DNA from: JALYXV01 sp963733505
GTDB lineage: Bacteria; Actinomycetota; Acidimicrobiia; Acidimicrobiales; Palsa-688
Length of the DNA: 64,000 nucleotides
NCBI GenBank assembly: GCA_963733505.1
Contig: CAVTDW010000008.1
Coordinates: forward strand, 281,953 to 345,952
Direction of reading: 5' to 3'
Part shown: positions 1 through 8,748 of the stretch, piece by piece
Layout: each line of letters begins with the position of its first letter
Numbering within the stretch: position 1 is the stretch's first letter
Notes under the pieces: generated by a model
Seen by the model: only the letters and a program-made list of their open reading frames with translations
What the model was told of the DNA's origin: nothing
Databases searched by the model: none
Program-made: the position numbers and the translations under genes

Positions 1-2225
1 AGGTCGTTCGCAGTCTCGGTTCGGATCAGGCCCACCGTCATAGCGAGCACGCCGAGGGCGACGACGAGGCCGATGGCGGTGGACCAGTTCCGCAGGGGCG
101 CCAGCGACTTCTGCGGGGTCCGGGTTTCTATCGCGAGGCCGGCCGCGGCCGCCGAGTGCTGGGCCGCGGTGATCTGGGCGGTGGTAAGAGGCCCGGATGT
201 CTGGATGAGCCAGCCGGCGGGGACAGCCTGCAAACCAAGCTTCTGGACCGCCTGGGCGGTGATGAGCGTGTTGGGATCGGACGTGTACTTGGGGAGACTG
301 ACGATCTGGATCTTCGGTTTGATCGACTGGCGAGGCCCATAGCCGAGCTCCAAGCCCGCGAGATCGGTCCGCGAGGTCACGACGTCGGCGGTGGGATCAA
401 CTTGGCTGGGGTTGATCCCGTAGTGCTGGAGGAGCGCCGGCGTCGCGACCGTGAGAGGGGAGATGAACTCTTCATTGACGCCGCGCCCGACCGGGGTTAT
501 CCGCACCAGCGAGGCGGGCTCCTTGCCTGCTTGGCCGTTGTCCAGGCGGGGTATGTCGGCTGCGGTCGGGTCGACGGCCGCGTCGAGGGTGGCCACGTCC
601 TGGGTCTTCAGGAACGCCGCGATTTCATCGACCCGAGACTGGAGGACCTGGAGTTGGGCGGGCGTTTGTTCGGGGAGGGGGCCGCCGCGGTCGGGGCCGG
701 GTCCGCTGAGGTACACGATGAGCTGGTTCGTCGGAAGGTTGCCCACGCTCGCCACGGCACCGACCTCAGATGCCGATGCGCTGATGGCGACGGTGGCCGC
801 GATTCCGATCGCGAGCGTGACGGCCGCGACGGCCGCGCCTGAGCGGGCTTGGTAGCGCGCCAGGTCGCGGAGGGCAAGGCGAACGGCGATCGGCGAGCGT
901 CGAGCGAAGGCGGAAAGGGCGGTGATGCCGAGGGGAGCCAGGAACAAGAGGCCCAGCGTGATGGCCACGATGCCCGTGACGATCAACGGCGGTCGCTTCT
1001 GGTGGGCAAACGCGAGGAGCGAAAGCCCGACGACAAGGAGGGCGGTGCCCAACGCCGCGAAACGGTGGGCCGGTTGCGGCGGGGGTGGCCGCCCTGACAG
1101 CGCGGCCACGATCGGGATCCGGGCGGCCGAGCGAGCCGGCCACCAGGCGGCGGCGACCGCGGTCAGAAATGCCAGCACCATGGCCATCGCAATCGCCCAC
1201 CAGGGGAGGTGGAACCAGTCGATGCGGTGACCTGCCAGCCCTTCGAGATGGGGAATGAATGCGATCCATCCGATGAGGCCGAGTGCCGTGCCGATCACCG
1301 CTGCGAGGCCGCCGACGACGGCGCCGTTGGCGAGCATCACCAGGCGAATGTGGCGGTCGGTGGCGCCGATGGCGCCCAGCATGCCCATGGCCCGGAGGCG
1401 CCGCTGCGCCATGACGGTGAAGCCGGCCACCGCCAGGAGACCGACGAAGAGCAGACCGATGGTGCCCAGAGCGAGCACCCCGACCGCGGCCGCGCTTGCC
1501 GCGGCATACGAACGGGCCTCGACGTTCAGCGCCACCCCTTCGAGGTGGAACTCCCGGAACCTTGCATCGGTGGTGTTGAGCAGGATGGTTATCTGCTTCG
1601 GCGCAGTGATCTGCCCGGGAGCTACCAACGCGAACTGGTCGAGCAGGTTCTCGGGATTCTCGACCACACCGACCACGCGCCGGTCACGGCCGCCCTGTTG
1701 CCATATGTCTCCGACATGAAGGTTGAAGGCGGCCGCCACGGGTGGGGCGACGGCCACTTCGTCGGGCGCAGCCGGGTAGCGTCCCGTCGCCAGACGCAGG
1801 GTCGGATGCCCAAAGGTGCCCTTCGGGTCCTGGTCCCGCAGATCGACCGTGGCGACCGACCCGGGGATGGCGACGATTTGGTGGGCCACCACTTCGATGG
1901 GACCGAACGCCTTGTGGATGGCCGCGATGTCGGCGACAAGGGTCGGATCCGAACCGGGAAGGGTGAGGCGGTGGTTGGCCGTCCCCATCGCCGCGTCCAC
2001 TGGAGACACGGTGTTCGAGGCGACCGCGACGCCGATGGTCGTCGCCGTCACGGCCAGGATGAGCAGCGCCAGCACCAAGAACTGCTGGCGCCACTCGCGA
2101 CGGAACAGCCGCCACGCCCAGCGGGCAATGGCCCGACGGGCCGGACCGCCGCCGTTGCCGGCGCCGGTGGCCAGCTCGTCGGCCGGTTCGGCGGCGTGCT
2201 GGCGGACCGCTTCGCTCACGCTCAC
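1..2225 (-). CDS. FtsX-like ABC transporter permease, C-terminus beyond window
   Basis: Membrane subunit of an ABC exporter or mechanotransmission system, partner of the ATPase just upstream. The frame is open for 741 codons from a GTG at 2225 to the left edge with no stop. The visible protein has one transmembrane segment near residues 41-61, a soluble periplasmic-type domain to about 240, a run of segments near 245-268, 295-320, 342-363, 387-405, 412-435 and 460-480, a second soluble region, and a last segment near 710-731. This fits the duplicated FtsX/MacB_PCD layout of roughly 800-residue actinobacterial permeases. The GTG overlaps the ATPase stop (GTGA), so translation is probably coupled. 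The substrate cannot be deduced. Long plus-strand frames across this region are antisense shadows. Confidence 0.9.
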   Translation of the reverse strand, partial: MSVSEAVRQHAAEPADELATGAGNGGGPARRAIARWAWRLFRREWRQQFLVLALLILAVTATTIGVAVASNTVSPVDAAMGTANHRLTLPGSDPTLVADIAAIHKAFGPIEVVAHQIVAIPGSVATVDLRDQDPKGTFGHPTLRLATGRYPAAPDEVAVAPPVAAAFNLHVGDIWQQGGRDRRVVGVVENPENLLDQFALVAPGQITAPKQITILLNTTDARFREFHLEGVALNVEARSYAAASAAAVGVLALGTIGLLFVGLLAVAGFTVMAQRRLRAMGMLGAIGATDRHIRLVMLANGAVVGGLAAVIGTALGLIGWIAFIPHLEGLAGHRIDWFHLPWWAIAMAMVLAFLTAVAAAWWPARSAARIPIVAALSGRPPPPQPAHRFAALGTALLVVGLSLLAFAHQKRPPLIVTGIVAITLGLLFLAPLGITALSAFARRSPIAVRLALRDLARYQARSGAAVAAVTLAIGIAATVAISASASEVGAVASVGNLPTNQLIVYLSGPGPDRGGPLPEQTPAQLQVLQSRVDEIAAFLKTQDVATLDAAVDPTAADIPRLDNGQAGKEPASLVRITPVGRGVNEEFISPLTVATPALLQHYGINPSQVDPTADVVTSRTDLAGLELGYGPRQSIKPKIQIVSLPKYTSDPNTLITAQAVQKLGLQAVPAGWLIQTSGPLTTAQITAAQHSAAAAGLAIETRTPQKSLAPLRNWSTAIGLVVALGVLAMTVGLIRTETAND

Positions 2226-2944
2226 TGGCTGGGGGTGGGCTGAAGGAGCGATTCGGGACCGAGCGGTGGCGACGTCTGGTCGACCACCCGACCGTCGCGA
2301 AGGAACACCACTCGGTCGGCCCACGATGCCAGCTGGGCGTCGTGGGTCACGACGACTCCCGCGACACCCCGACGGCAGGCGGCCCGCATCAGGCGCATCA
2401 CCGCCTCGCCGTTGACCGAGTCGAGCGCGCCCGACGGTTCGTCGGCCAGCAACAGACGGCGATCACCTACCACGGCGCGCGCGATCGCCACCCGTTGGCG
2501 TTCGCCGCCCGACAACTGGTCGGGGAAGCGGGACCCCTGGTCGCTCAACCCGAGCTGCTCCAGGGCCTCCAGGCCCGCGGCTTGCGCTTTCTTGGCGGCG
2601 ACACCGTCGAGTTCCAACGGCAGGGCCACATTTTCCACCGCCGTCAGTCCGGCCAGCAGGTTGAAGTCCTGGAACACATAGCCGATCGAGCGGCGCCGCA
2701 GCCGGGCCCGGTCGTTGCGCGACATCCCCGACAACGCCACACCGCCGACCAGCACCTCGCCAGCGGTCGGATCCTCGAGGCTGCCTGCGATGGTCAACAG
2801 GGTGCTCTTGCCCGATCCGCTCGGGCCCATCACGGCCACCAAGTCGCCGGCATCGACGGAGAGGTTGACCTCTCGTAACGCTTGGACCTCGGTCGGTCCC
2901 TCGCCGTAGACCTTCGATACTCCGCGCAGCTCCAGGGCGGTCAC
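2222..2944 (-). CDS. ABC transporter ATP-binding protein, LolD/MacB type
   Basis: ATPase subunit energising the adjacent FtsX-like permease. The 240-residue protein has Walker A GPSGSGKST (about 40-48), a Q-loop in VFQDFN (about 90), signature LSGGERQRVAIARA (about 143), Walker B LLLADEPSGALD (about 163) and an H-loop histidine in VVVTHDA (about 199). All catalytic residues are present. The frame extends upstream of 2944, but the GTG at 2944 gives the family start (TALELRGVSKVYG) and overlaps the PadR stop as GTGA. Length is typical for LolD-like proteins. The order PadR, ATPase, permease, with overlaps at both junctions, indicates one operon likely controlled by its own PadR. Confidence 0.95.
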   Translation of the reverse strand: MTALELRGVSKVYGEGPTEVQALREVNLSVDAGDLVAVMGPSGSGKSTLLTIAGSLEDPTAGEVLVGGVALSGMSRNDRARLRRRSIGYVFQDFNLLAGLTAVENVALPLELDGVAAKKAQAAGLEALEQLGLSDQGSRFPDQLSGGERQRVAIARAVVGDRRLLLADEPSGALDSVNGEAVMRLMRAACRRGVAGVVVTHDAQLASWADRVVFLRDGRVVDQTSPPLGPESLLQPTPSQ

Positions 2945-3534
2945 CGCCGGACCCCGACCCTGCGTCCGAGCCTCGGAAGCGGCCCTGGCGATGCGTCGGT
3001 GCTGGCCGGCCCAGCGATGTCGGCCGAGGCACGCTTGAGGCGGCCCTCGGCGGCGTCGAGCCACCGGACGACGGAGTCGATTCGGAACAGCTCGGCGTCG
3101 ACCACCAGTGCGAAGCCCAAGTCGTCCTCGCCGGCATCCTGCTTGAGATGGGTCCACTGCTGCATCAGCTGCACCAGATACCGGCGGTGCACCTGGATCA
3201 CGTCGTGCACGTCGACGCCAGGCAGGCGCAGCGCCACCAACACCTTGATGACCAGCTCGTCACGGGGCGGGGAGCTCATGTCCGGTGGGGTCCGTAGCCA
3301 CTCGGCCAGCTCCTCCTCGCCGTCTTTCGTGATCCGGAAGCCCCGCTGCGGGCCGTCCTCGGCGTCGTCGGACTCGACGAGGCCGTCGCGTTCGAGTCGC
3401 TGGAGGGTCGTGTACACCTGGCCCACGTTCAACGGCCAGACCTCCCCCGTTCTGGTCTCGAACTCCTGGCGGAGCTGCAGTCCGTACTTGGGGCCCTCGC
3501 TCAGCAGCGCCAGCAAGGCGTGCCGAACGGTCAT
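2941..3534 (-). CDS. PadR family transcriptional regulator
   Basis: Winged-helix repressor of 197 residues. The N-terminal domain (about 1-85) matches PadR: MTVRHALLALLSEGPKYGLQLRQEF, then VGQVYTTLQRLERDGLVE as recognition helix and wing. The C-terminal half is a helical dimerisation region of the PadR_C/Vir_AS type. The ATG at 3534 is chosen because the domain begins there; the open frame upstream has no family similarity. It is the first gene of a three-gene ABC operon, an arrangement in which PadR proteins commonly repress the linked transporter in response to toxic small molecules (family knowledge, not shown here). A repeated ACTGAGTA element just upstream is a plausible operator. Confidence 0.93.
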   Translation of the reverse strand: MTVRHALLALLSEGPKYGLQLRQEFETRTGEVWPLNVGQVYTTLQRLERDGLVESDDAEDGPQRGFRITKDGEEELAEWLRTPPDMSSPPRDELVIKVLVALRLPGVDVHDVIQVHRRYLVQLMQQWTHLKQDAGEDDLGFALVVDAELFRIDSVVRWLDAAEGRLKRASADIAGPASTDASPGPLPRLGRRVGVRR

Positions 3535-3545
3535 CGCCCGAACCA

Positions 3546-3571
3546 ACTGAGTAGCATACTGAGTATAGTAC
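3546..3571. promoter_or_regulatory. Candidate PadR operator/promoter
   Basis: Two copies of ACTGAGTA (3546-3553 and 3558-3565) lie 12-20 bases upstream of the padR ATG. ACTGAGT is itself almost palindromic. On the minus strand the block also contains TATACT and TATGCT, possible -10 hexamers. Repressor binding here would block the PadR-ABC operon. Location and repetition are seen; function is inferred. Confidence 0.45.
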
Positions 3572-3715
3572 GGGGTAGATCGCCTCTTGGCAAGGGGCCT
3601 TTCGGTCCTCGGGATGGAGACCCGAGCTTCCTGTCCGGCTGAACCCAGTTCCGCGGTAGGTACACGGCTCAGTCGCGTATGGTTTGTCGTCAGGGCGGAG
3701 GAACGGGGGACAGTC

Positions 3716-5398
3716 ATGAGGGCAATTCTTCGAGTCACGGTGCTGTTAACCCTGGCGGCCGCAGCGGTTCTGGTTCCGGCGGGCGCGGCCGAGGCCAATG
3801 TCTCGATGGGTATTTCGCTGTCCTGGCCGAGCGGCGCCGGCGTCGGAGACGGGGGTCTCCCCGGGTCGTTCACGGTGCAGAACCTGAATACGCCTCCGAA
3901 TCAAGCCGAAACCTTGACCGTCACGGTGATGCGGCTGGCGCCTTCGTGCGGAGCGACCCGTTCGGGCACGACCGTCTGCCCATCGCCCGATCCCGGTGTC
4001 TTCCATCTGTCGTCTCCTGCCACCGGCGCCGCCGGCACGGCGTGCGCTGGGGTCACCTTTACGGTGTCGGCGCCCGATGCCAGTGGCGCGGTCACGCTCA
4101 CGCCCTCGACTGCGGTCGTGTTGCAGGGGCCCGGAGCGGGGACGGGACCTGACCGCTGCACCGTCAACATGGTCCTAGCCGTCACCAAGGTGCCGAGCAT
4201 CGACGTCGATCCCGCAGCGGGGGTGCAGACGTCGACCAACCTGTTCGTGCAAGCCACCAGCTCATCGAGCGGTCTCATGCCCGCGGTCGGCGTGAGCCTG
4301 ACCAACACCGTCAACAAGGGAATCCCCGGCCTGACCACTGCGGCGTCCGCGGCCGGTACGACCGTCTCTGACACCGCCACGTTGACTGCCGCCGGGAGCG
4401 GCCCGACGCCCACGGGGACCGTTACCTTCAACCTGTTCGGACCCAACAACAACGCCTGTACCGGCGCCCCGATGACGTCGACCAAATCGGTGTCGAATGG
4501 AAGCGCGACGGCGGCGTTTTCCTCCACTGGTGCCGGGACCTACCGCTTCAGCGTGAGCTACAGCGGCGACACCAACTACATGGCGCGCGTGACGCCATGC
4601 AACGATCCCAACGAATCGGTAACGGTTTCGGGCAGCGTGGTGCCCCCGACGATCACCAAGTCGTTCCAGACGGGATCGATCCCCCTTGGTGCGAGGACGA
4701 CACTCACCTTCACCATCGGCAATCCCGCAGCCAACACCGTGGCGCTCACCGGCGTGCAGTTCACCGACTCCCTGCCGGCTGGGCTACTGGTGGCCACACC
4801 GAACGCCCTGTCCGGTTCCTGCGGCGGCGGCACCATCACCGCGGTCGCCGGTTCAGGCGCCGTCAGCCTCAACGGGGCGACGCTCGCCACCAATAGCAGC
4901 TGCACATTTTCCGTCAATGTGACCGGAACCACCGCGGGCCAGAAGAAAAACATGGTCGCCGCCTCGTCCGCCAACGGCGGGACGAGCGCGACAGCGAAGG
5001 CCACCCTCAAAGTCTTGGCGCCGCCACAGATCGTCAAGGCATTCGGGGCCAGCACCATCGCACTCGGCGCTACGACAACACTGAGCTTTACGATCACCAC
5101 CCCCGCGGCCAACGCGGGAGCGCTCAAAGGGGTCGCGTTCACCGACACGTTGCCCGCGGGGCTGGTCGTAGCCAACCCCAACGGACTGGTCGGCTCGTGC
5201 GGATCCGGCACCATCACCGCCGTCGCCGGGTCGGGCACCGTGAAACTCGCAGGCGCCACCTTGTCGGCCGGCGCCACCTGCACCTTCTCGGTCAAGGTGG
5301 CCGCCACGACCACCGGCCAGAAGAACAACGCGGTCACGGTGACCTCGAACAATGGGGGGACCGGGAACACCTCGAACGCGTCCCTCACCGTCTCCTAA
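3716..5398 (+). CDS. Secreted protein with Ig-like and two DUF11-like repeats
   Basis: Exported 560-residue protein of unknown role. It starts with a Sec signal peptide (about 1-27, MRAILRVTVLLTLAAAA then an A-E-A/N cleavage-like site). An N-terminal domain (about 28-170) holds paired cysteines and the motif DPGVFHL. An Ig-like domain (about 210-305) resembles Big_3/Big_5 repeats, with GTVTFNLFGP and YSGDTNY. Two DUF11-type repeats of about 122 residues end the protein, each with a FTDxLPAGL and a GSCGxGTITAVAGSG motif. There is no LPXTG or other visible wall anchor. The ATG at 3716 is preceded by GGAGGAACGGGGGA and starts the signal peptide; the upstream extension in frame is not signal-like. 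The N-terminal and Ig-like parts are paralogous to the gene at 61309-62298. An adhesin or surface-layer role is only a guess. Confidence 0.85.
   Translation: MRAILRVTVLLTLAAAAVLVPAGAAEANVSMGISLSWPSGAGVGDGGLPGSFTVQNLNTPPNQAETLTVTVMRLAPSCGATRSGTTVCPSPDPGVFHLSSPATGAAGTACAGVTFTVSAPDASGAVTLTPSTAVVLQGPGAGTGPDRCTVNMVLAVTKVPSIDVDPAAGVQTSTNLFVQATSSSSGLMPAVGVSLTNTVNKGIPGLTTAASAAGTTVSDTATLTAAGSGPTPTGTVTFNLFGPNNNACTGAPMTSTKSVSNGSATAAFSSTGAGTYRFSVSYSGDTNYMARVTPCNDPNESVTVSGSVVPPTITKSFQTGSIPLGARTTLTFTIGNPAANTVALTGVQFTDSLPAGLLVATPNALSGSCGGGTITAVAGSGAVSLNGATLATNSSCTFSVNVTGTTAGQKKNMVAASSANGGTSATAKATLKVLAPPQIVKAFGASTIALGATTTLSFTITTPAANAGALKGVAFTDTLPAGLVVANPNGLVGSCGSGTITAVAGSGTVKLAGATLSAGATCTFSVKVAATTTGQKNNAVTVTSNNGGTGNTSNASLTVS
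4648..5395 (+). repeat. Tandem duplicated DUF11-like domain coding repeat
   Basis: Two consecutive segments of about 370 bases (4648-5024 and 5026-5395) encode domains that align end to end, sharing LPAG, GSCG, ITAVAGSG and a C-terminal NGGT motif. They reflect an in-gene duplication within the secreted protein. Confidence 0.7.
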
Positions 5399-5444
5399 CC
5401 GCCCGCACCCTCGCGCGCCCGACGCGTCACAGGAAGGGGATTCG

Positions 5445-6140
5445 ATGGCCCTGTGGCATCGACAACAGGCGTCAGTTCACGTCACGACGGCCACGACCGC
5501 GAGGACCGGCGCACTCCCTGTTCTGGCGCTTCTGCTTGTCCTTGCCGCGGCGTGCGGCGGCGGTTCCAAGGGCTCGGCCGGGGGCACCGGCGGGACCGAC
5601 TCCACCGTCGCCGCCGCGACCACCGACACCACCAACGAACCCGGTGGGCCGCCACAAACACCGCTCACGGGCCCATTGCAGACGACGCCGACTACCCGCG
5701 CCACCGACGCCTACCTCCCGGCGGGCGTGGTCGATCAGGTCTTTCCCCCAGGGACCAAGGCGTTCGAATTGCTGGCGGCTGGTAACTGCGGGCCGTTGCT
5801 ACGCCAGATCGAACAGGCCGAGGCTCCGACGACTGCCACCTGGAAAGAAGGCGCCGTGCCCGACCAGCTCACCTTGCTCTACACCGCCGCGGCCCACGCC
5901 TGCCTGGCACACTGGAGCATCGCCCAGACCGACTTCCAGCAGGTCAAGCTGCCAATCGACTGTGGTTTCAGAGTGACCAGTGACGGGCTCTCCATTCCCA
6001 ACTGGTCGTCCTCGTTCACCAAGGTCGCCGATTGCCACACTGCGAGGAACCTGGTCTACAACTGGACGAAAGGGCTGCTGGCGGCGCACAAGGCGGACCC
6101 GAAGTTCGTGGCGAACTTCCCCACTCCGCCGAAGCCCTAG
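5445..6140 (+). CDS. Putative lipoprotein, unknown function
   Basis: Exported 231-residue protein. A hydrophobic stretch (LPVLALLLVLAAAC, about 24-37) ends in a lipobox-like LAAAC with Cys37, followed by a Gly/Ser/Thr-rich linker typical of lipoproteins. The mature domain (about 85-231) has conserved-looking cysteines in NCGPLLR, AHACLAHW, IDCGFR and ADCHTARN, suggesting two disulfides. I do not recognise the domain. The ATG at 5445 follows a strong AGGAAGGGG ribosome site, whereas the longer open frame overlapping the previous gene has none. It sits 46 bases after the secreted DUF11 gene and 5 bases before a membrane protein, so the three may be one transcript. Confidence 0.8.
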   Translation: MALWHRQQASVHVTTATTARTGALPVLALLLVLAAACGGGSKGSAGGTGGTDSTVAAATTDTTNEPGGPPQTPLTGPLQTTPTTRATDAYLPAGVVDQVFPPGTKAFELLAAGNCGPLLRQIEQAEAPTTATWKEGAVPDQLTLLYTAAAHACLAHWSIAQTDFQQVKLPIDCGFRVTSDGLSIPNWSSSFTKVADCHTARNLVYNWTKGLLAAHKADPKFVANFPTPPKP

Positions 6141-6145
6141 CTGCA

Positions 6146-7167
6146 ATGGGGGGTGCCCGCCGATCGGCGCCGGCTGAGCAGATGGCCACCGATCTCCCAC
6201 CCAAGTCCGCGCCAGCACAACCGCCCGATGCCGGCGGCGGCGATCCGACGCGGTCACTCCGGGCCACGGTTCGAGGGATCGGATCGGTCGTCGGGCCGAC
6301 GTCGGCGGTCACCGCCCTGCTCTACTATTTCGGCTGGACACGGACGAGCATCGAGGCCCACCAACTGGGCCTCGACGACAGCCTCCTCGGGTACTCCACC
6401 CAGGACTACCTGTTGCGCAGCATGTCGTCGATGTTCGGACCCTTGGTCGTCGCCTTGCTGGCGGCGCTGGTTGGCCTGGGCATCCACTCGGCCATCGTCG
6501 CCTGGGTGGATCATTCGGGCGGCATCGGGGTCTCGCCGGACATCGACGCACACATCCGGCGCATCCTGCGCCCCATGACCATCGCGATCGCCGTTGTCGC
6601 CGCCGCGTGCCTGGCCGTGGGGATCGCCGGAGCGCGGGTACGGCACCCCTCATCGGTGATCTACGTGGCCACGCCGGTGTGCGTCACGGTGAGCATCATT
6701 CTCGGCGTCTACGCCGCCGCCCTCTTCCGCCGGTTTCTCACTGGCGGCCACGGTGGCCAGGGCGGCCACGGCGGTCACGGCGGCGCCGTGGCCGCAGAGC
6801 TGCGGGGGCTGCGCGCCGTAAGCGCCACGCTGATCGTCCTGATCCTGGTGCTCAGCGTGTTTTGGAATGTCTCGCACTACGCCGCCGATCAAGGGTCGCA
6901 ACCTGGCCGCAACCGTGGAAAGCCTGCTCCCCTACCCAGCCAAGCGTCGTGGTGTACTCCGCCAAGCGCCTCTACCTTCAGGCACCGGTGGTCGAGACCA
7001 GGCTCGATCCCACCGACGCCGCCTATAAGTACGCCTACTCCGGGCTGAAACTCCTCTTCCGGTCCGACCACAAGTACTTTCTGCGCCCCAGCAATCCCGG
7101 CCCGGTGGCCAACATCGTCCTACCCGACAGCCTGGACATCCGCCTGGAGTTCTTCCGAGGGGAGTAG
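6146..7167 (+). CDS. Multi-pass membrane protein, interrupted by two frameshifts
   Basis: Probable polytopic membrane protein of about 340 residues, unknown function. The first frame carries about five hydrophobic segments (near VTALLYYFGW, MFGPLVVALLAALVGLGI, MTIAIAVVAAACLAVGIAGA, VIYVATPVCVTVSIILGVY and TLIVLILVLSVFW) and a GGHGGQGGHGGHGG loop. After HYAADQG near 6895 that frame turns into proline/serine-rich noise. Reading on one base (after the T near 6896) gives NLAATVESLLPY, and one more base (in the CCC near 6936) gives PSVVVYSAKRLYLQAPVVETRL and a coherent C-terminus to the stop at 7167. Two one-base insertions therefore restore a single protein. Start is uncertain: ATG 6146 or ATG 6182. 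Confidence 0.6.
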
Positions 7168-7259
7168 CCCGCCCGGCGCCAGACGCGGCCAGCCTGCCTC
7201 ATCGGAGATGCTTCGCACAGGACGTGTACAACGGTCCCACCGAGAGAAGGAGCATCCAC

Positions 7260-7649
7260 ATGGGAATCGAGCCCAAACCCCCGACCGTGAAGGGTCCGGC
7301 GGATTGGTTCACCGGCGACGTCTGGATCGATCCGATCGTGCAACCGCGTGATGGATCGCAACTGAATATCGGTGCCGTGCACTTCACCCCCGGCGCCCGT
7401 ACCGCGTGGCATTCCCACGAAGGTGGGCAAACTCTCTACGTCACCGAGGGCCGAGGGATCGTGCAAGCACGCGGCGACGAGGTCGTCGAGCTCCGGCCCG
7501 GCGACACGCACCACACGTCCGACGGGGACGAGCACTGGCACGGCGCGGCGCACGACCATTTCATGACCCACATCTCCGTCACCCAGGGGCCGCCGACCTG
7601 GGGCGAACACGTCTCCGACCGCGAGTACGGGAGCGGGACCACCTTCTAG
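7260..7649 (+). CDS. Small single-domain cupin protein
   Basis: A 129-residue beta-barrel cupin, probably a metal-dependent small-molecule enzyme or binder in the cytoplasm. Cupin motif 1 is seen as GARTAWHSHEGGQTLYVTEG (two His; Gln where many members have Glu), and motif 2 around RPGDTHHTSDGDEHWHGAAHDH. Extra histidines in motif 2 could also bind metal. The ATG at 7260 follows AGAAGGAG at 8 bases spacing; the open frame begins earlier but without such a site. Similar proteins (TM1287-like cupins) are often found near carboxymuconolactone decarboxylases, but none is nearby here. Substrate unknown. Confidence 0.85.
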   Translation: MGIEPKPPTVKGPADWFTGDVWIDPIVQPRDGSQLNIGAVHFTPGARTAWHSHEGGQTLYVTEGRGIVQARGDEVVELRPGDTHHTSDGDEHWHGAAHDHFMTHISVTQGPPTWGEHVSDREYGSGTTF

Positions 7650-8156
7650 CAATGCCTCGAGGTCGGGGCGCGGTGCCAGCGGGGAAGCTGCCCTCTTCCG
7701 AGTGAAAATCAGTACCCCGCTTCTCGGCACTCGTCGATGTCGTGAGTCAAATAGTGCGCTCATGAGTCGAGGACTGTCGGGAGGCGGCAGTCCACTAAAT
7801 GTGGTAAATGACAGACAGACGCAAGGTTTGCGCGGCGGAACTTGGGTCCCGAAATTGGGTGTACCGTCAGCATCGACGTGGCAGAAGACCCGCCCGCGTT
7901 GACTCTGCCTCACGATTGGGCAGCCTCCTGGGAAGTTGCTCCGGACCCTGGCGACGCAAGACAAATGTCAGCGGATCGGTAGAGACGCTTGGCCGGTGAG
8001 GACGACGTCGCAGCTGTCGCCCTCATGGCTCGACGCTCACGATGCAGGAGAAAAAATCGCTTGTCGACCAGCACTGCCTCCGGCGGAACACATGGGGACC
8101 CGCGTCGAGGGTCTGCGGCGTTTTGGCTCGTCGTCGCTCGGGCGCCCGACTCGGTC
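7650..8156. other. Intergenic stretch before STAS gene
   Basis: About 500 bases without a gene I can support. It is less GC-rich near 7700-7830 and holds an 8-bp stem (7771-7793, GGACTG paired with CAGTCC, loop of about 7) without a T-run, possibly a leader hairpin. The open frame that joins the STAS gene extends back to 7989, but its 5' part is arginine/serine-rich and not domain-like. Confidence 0.5.
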
Positions 8157-8477
8157 ATGGTTCGCATCGGCGCTGACCTCGACCGATCCGCCTCGTATCG
8201 CCTGGGGGCCATCCTCACCGACCTGATTGTCGGACAGGGCATCCTGGCAGTGGCGGTCGACCTTCGGGGCGTGCGTCTCCACCACCCGGCCGCCATCGAG
8301 ATGTTCCGCCTCGCAGCCGTTGCCGCCTGTGCCCGAGGGGGAACCCTCACTCTGAGCGAACCGTCTGCACAGTTGGTCGGCGCCCTCACCACCGCCGGCT
8401 TGGGCCGGCCTCGTCGGCCGCGGCCGCGCTCGCTGCCGGCCCAGCCTCGACGAGCCCGCGAGACCTCGCAGCCGTGA
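8157..8477 (+). CDS. STAS-domain protein (anti-sigma factor antagonist-like)
   Basis: Short protein of 106 residues dominated by a STAS fold: MVRIGADLDRSASYRLGAIL, a central AVAVDLRGVRLHHPAAIEMFR where antagonists carry the regulatory Ser/Thr loop, and GGTLTLSEPSAQLVGAL. The loop has no obvious phosphorylatable serine at the usual place, so switch control may differ from SpoIIAA. The C-terminal tail is Arg/Pro-rich. I chose the ATG at 8157 because the STAS core starts there; the frame is open to 7989 and a TTG or ATG (8025) start upstream is possible. It lies ahead of two GAF-ANTAR genes and opposite a STAS-GAF fusion, suggesting a shared signalling theme. Confidence 0.6.
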   Translation: MVRIGADLDRSASYRLGAILTDLIVGQGILAVAVDLRGVRLHHPAAIEMFRLAAVAACARGGTLTLSEPSAQLVGALTTAGLGRPRRPRPRSLPAQPRRARETSQP

Positions 8478-8748
8478 CCTTCACCCCGCGGGCCGCGCCA
8501 AGAGTCACCTCCCGGGCATCGTCGCATGACCGCCCGCCGACGAGCAGCTTTCGGGCGTTCGGTTCCGGCGGGCGTGATCGGTTGTCCGACTGGTCAATCG
8601 GCCGGGGCCAGGTCCACGCCTCGTTGGACAAGCATTCGGCAGTTCCACGGAGAAAGCCGCAACCGAGTCGCGTCACCTACGCTGGATAGCGCTCGTCACC
8701 CCGGACCCAGGTGGCGCCTCACTCCGCCGAGTTGAGACTGGAGCGTCT

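Noticed and set aside
156..2243. Long plus-strand open frames opposite the permease
   Set aside because: They run antisense to a clear 741-codon FtsX-like permease frame that is open to the window edge. Their translations are Gly/Arg/Asp-rich without domains.
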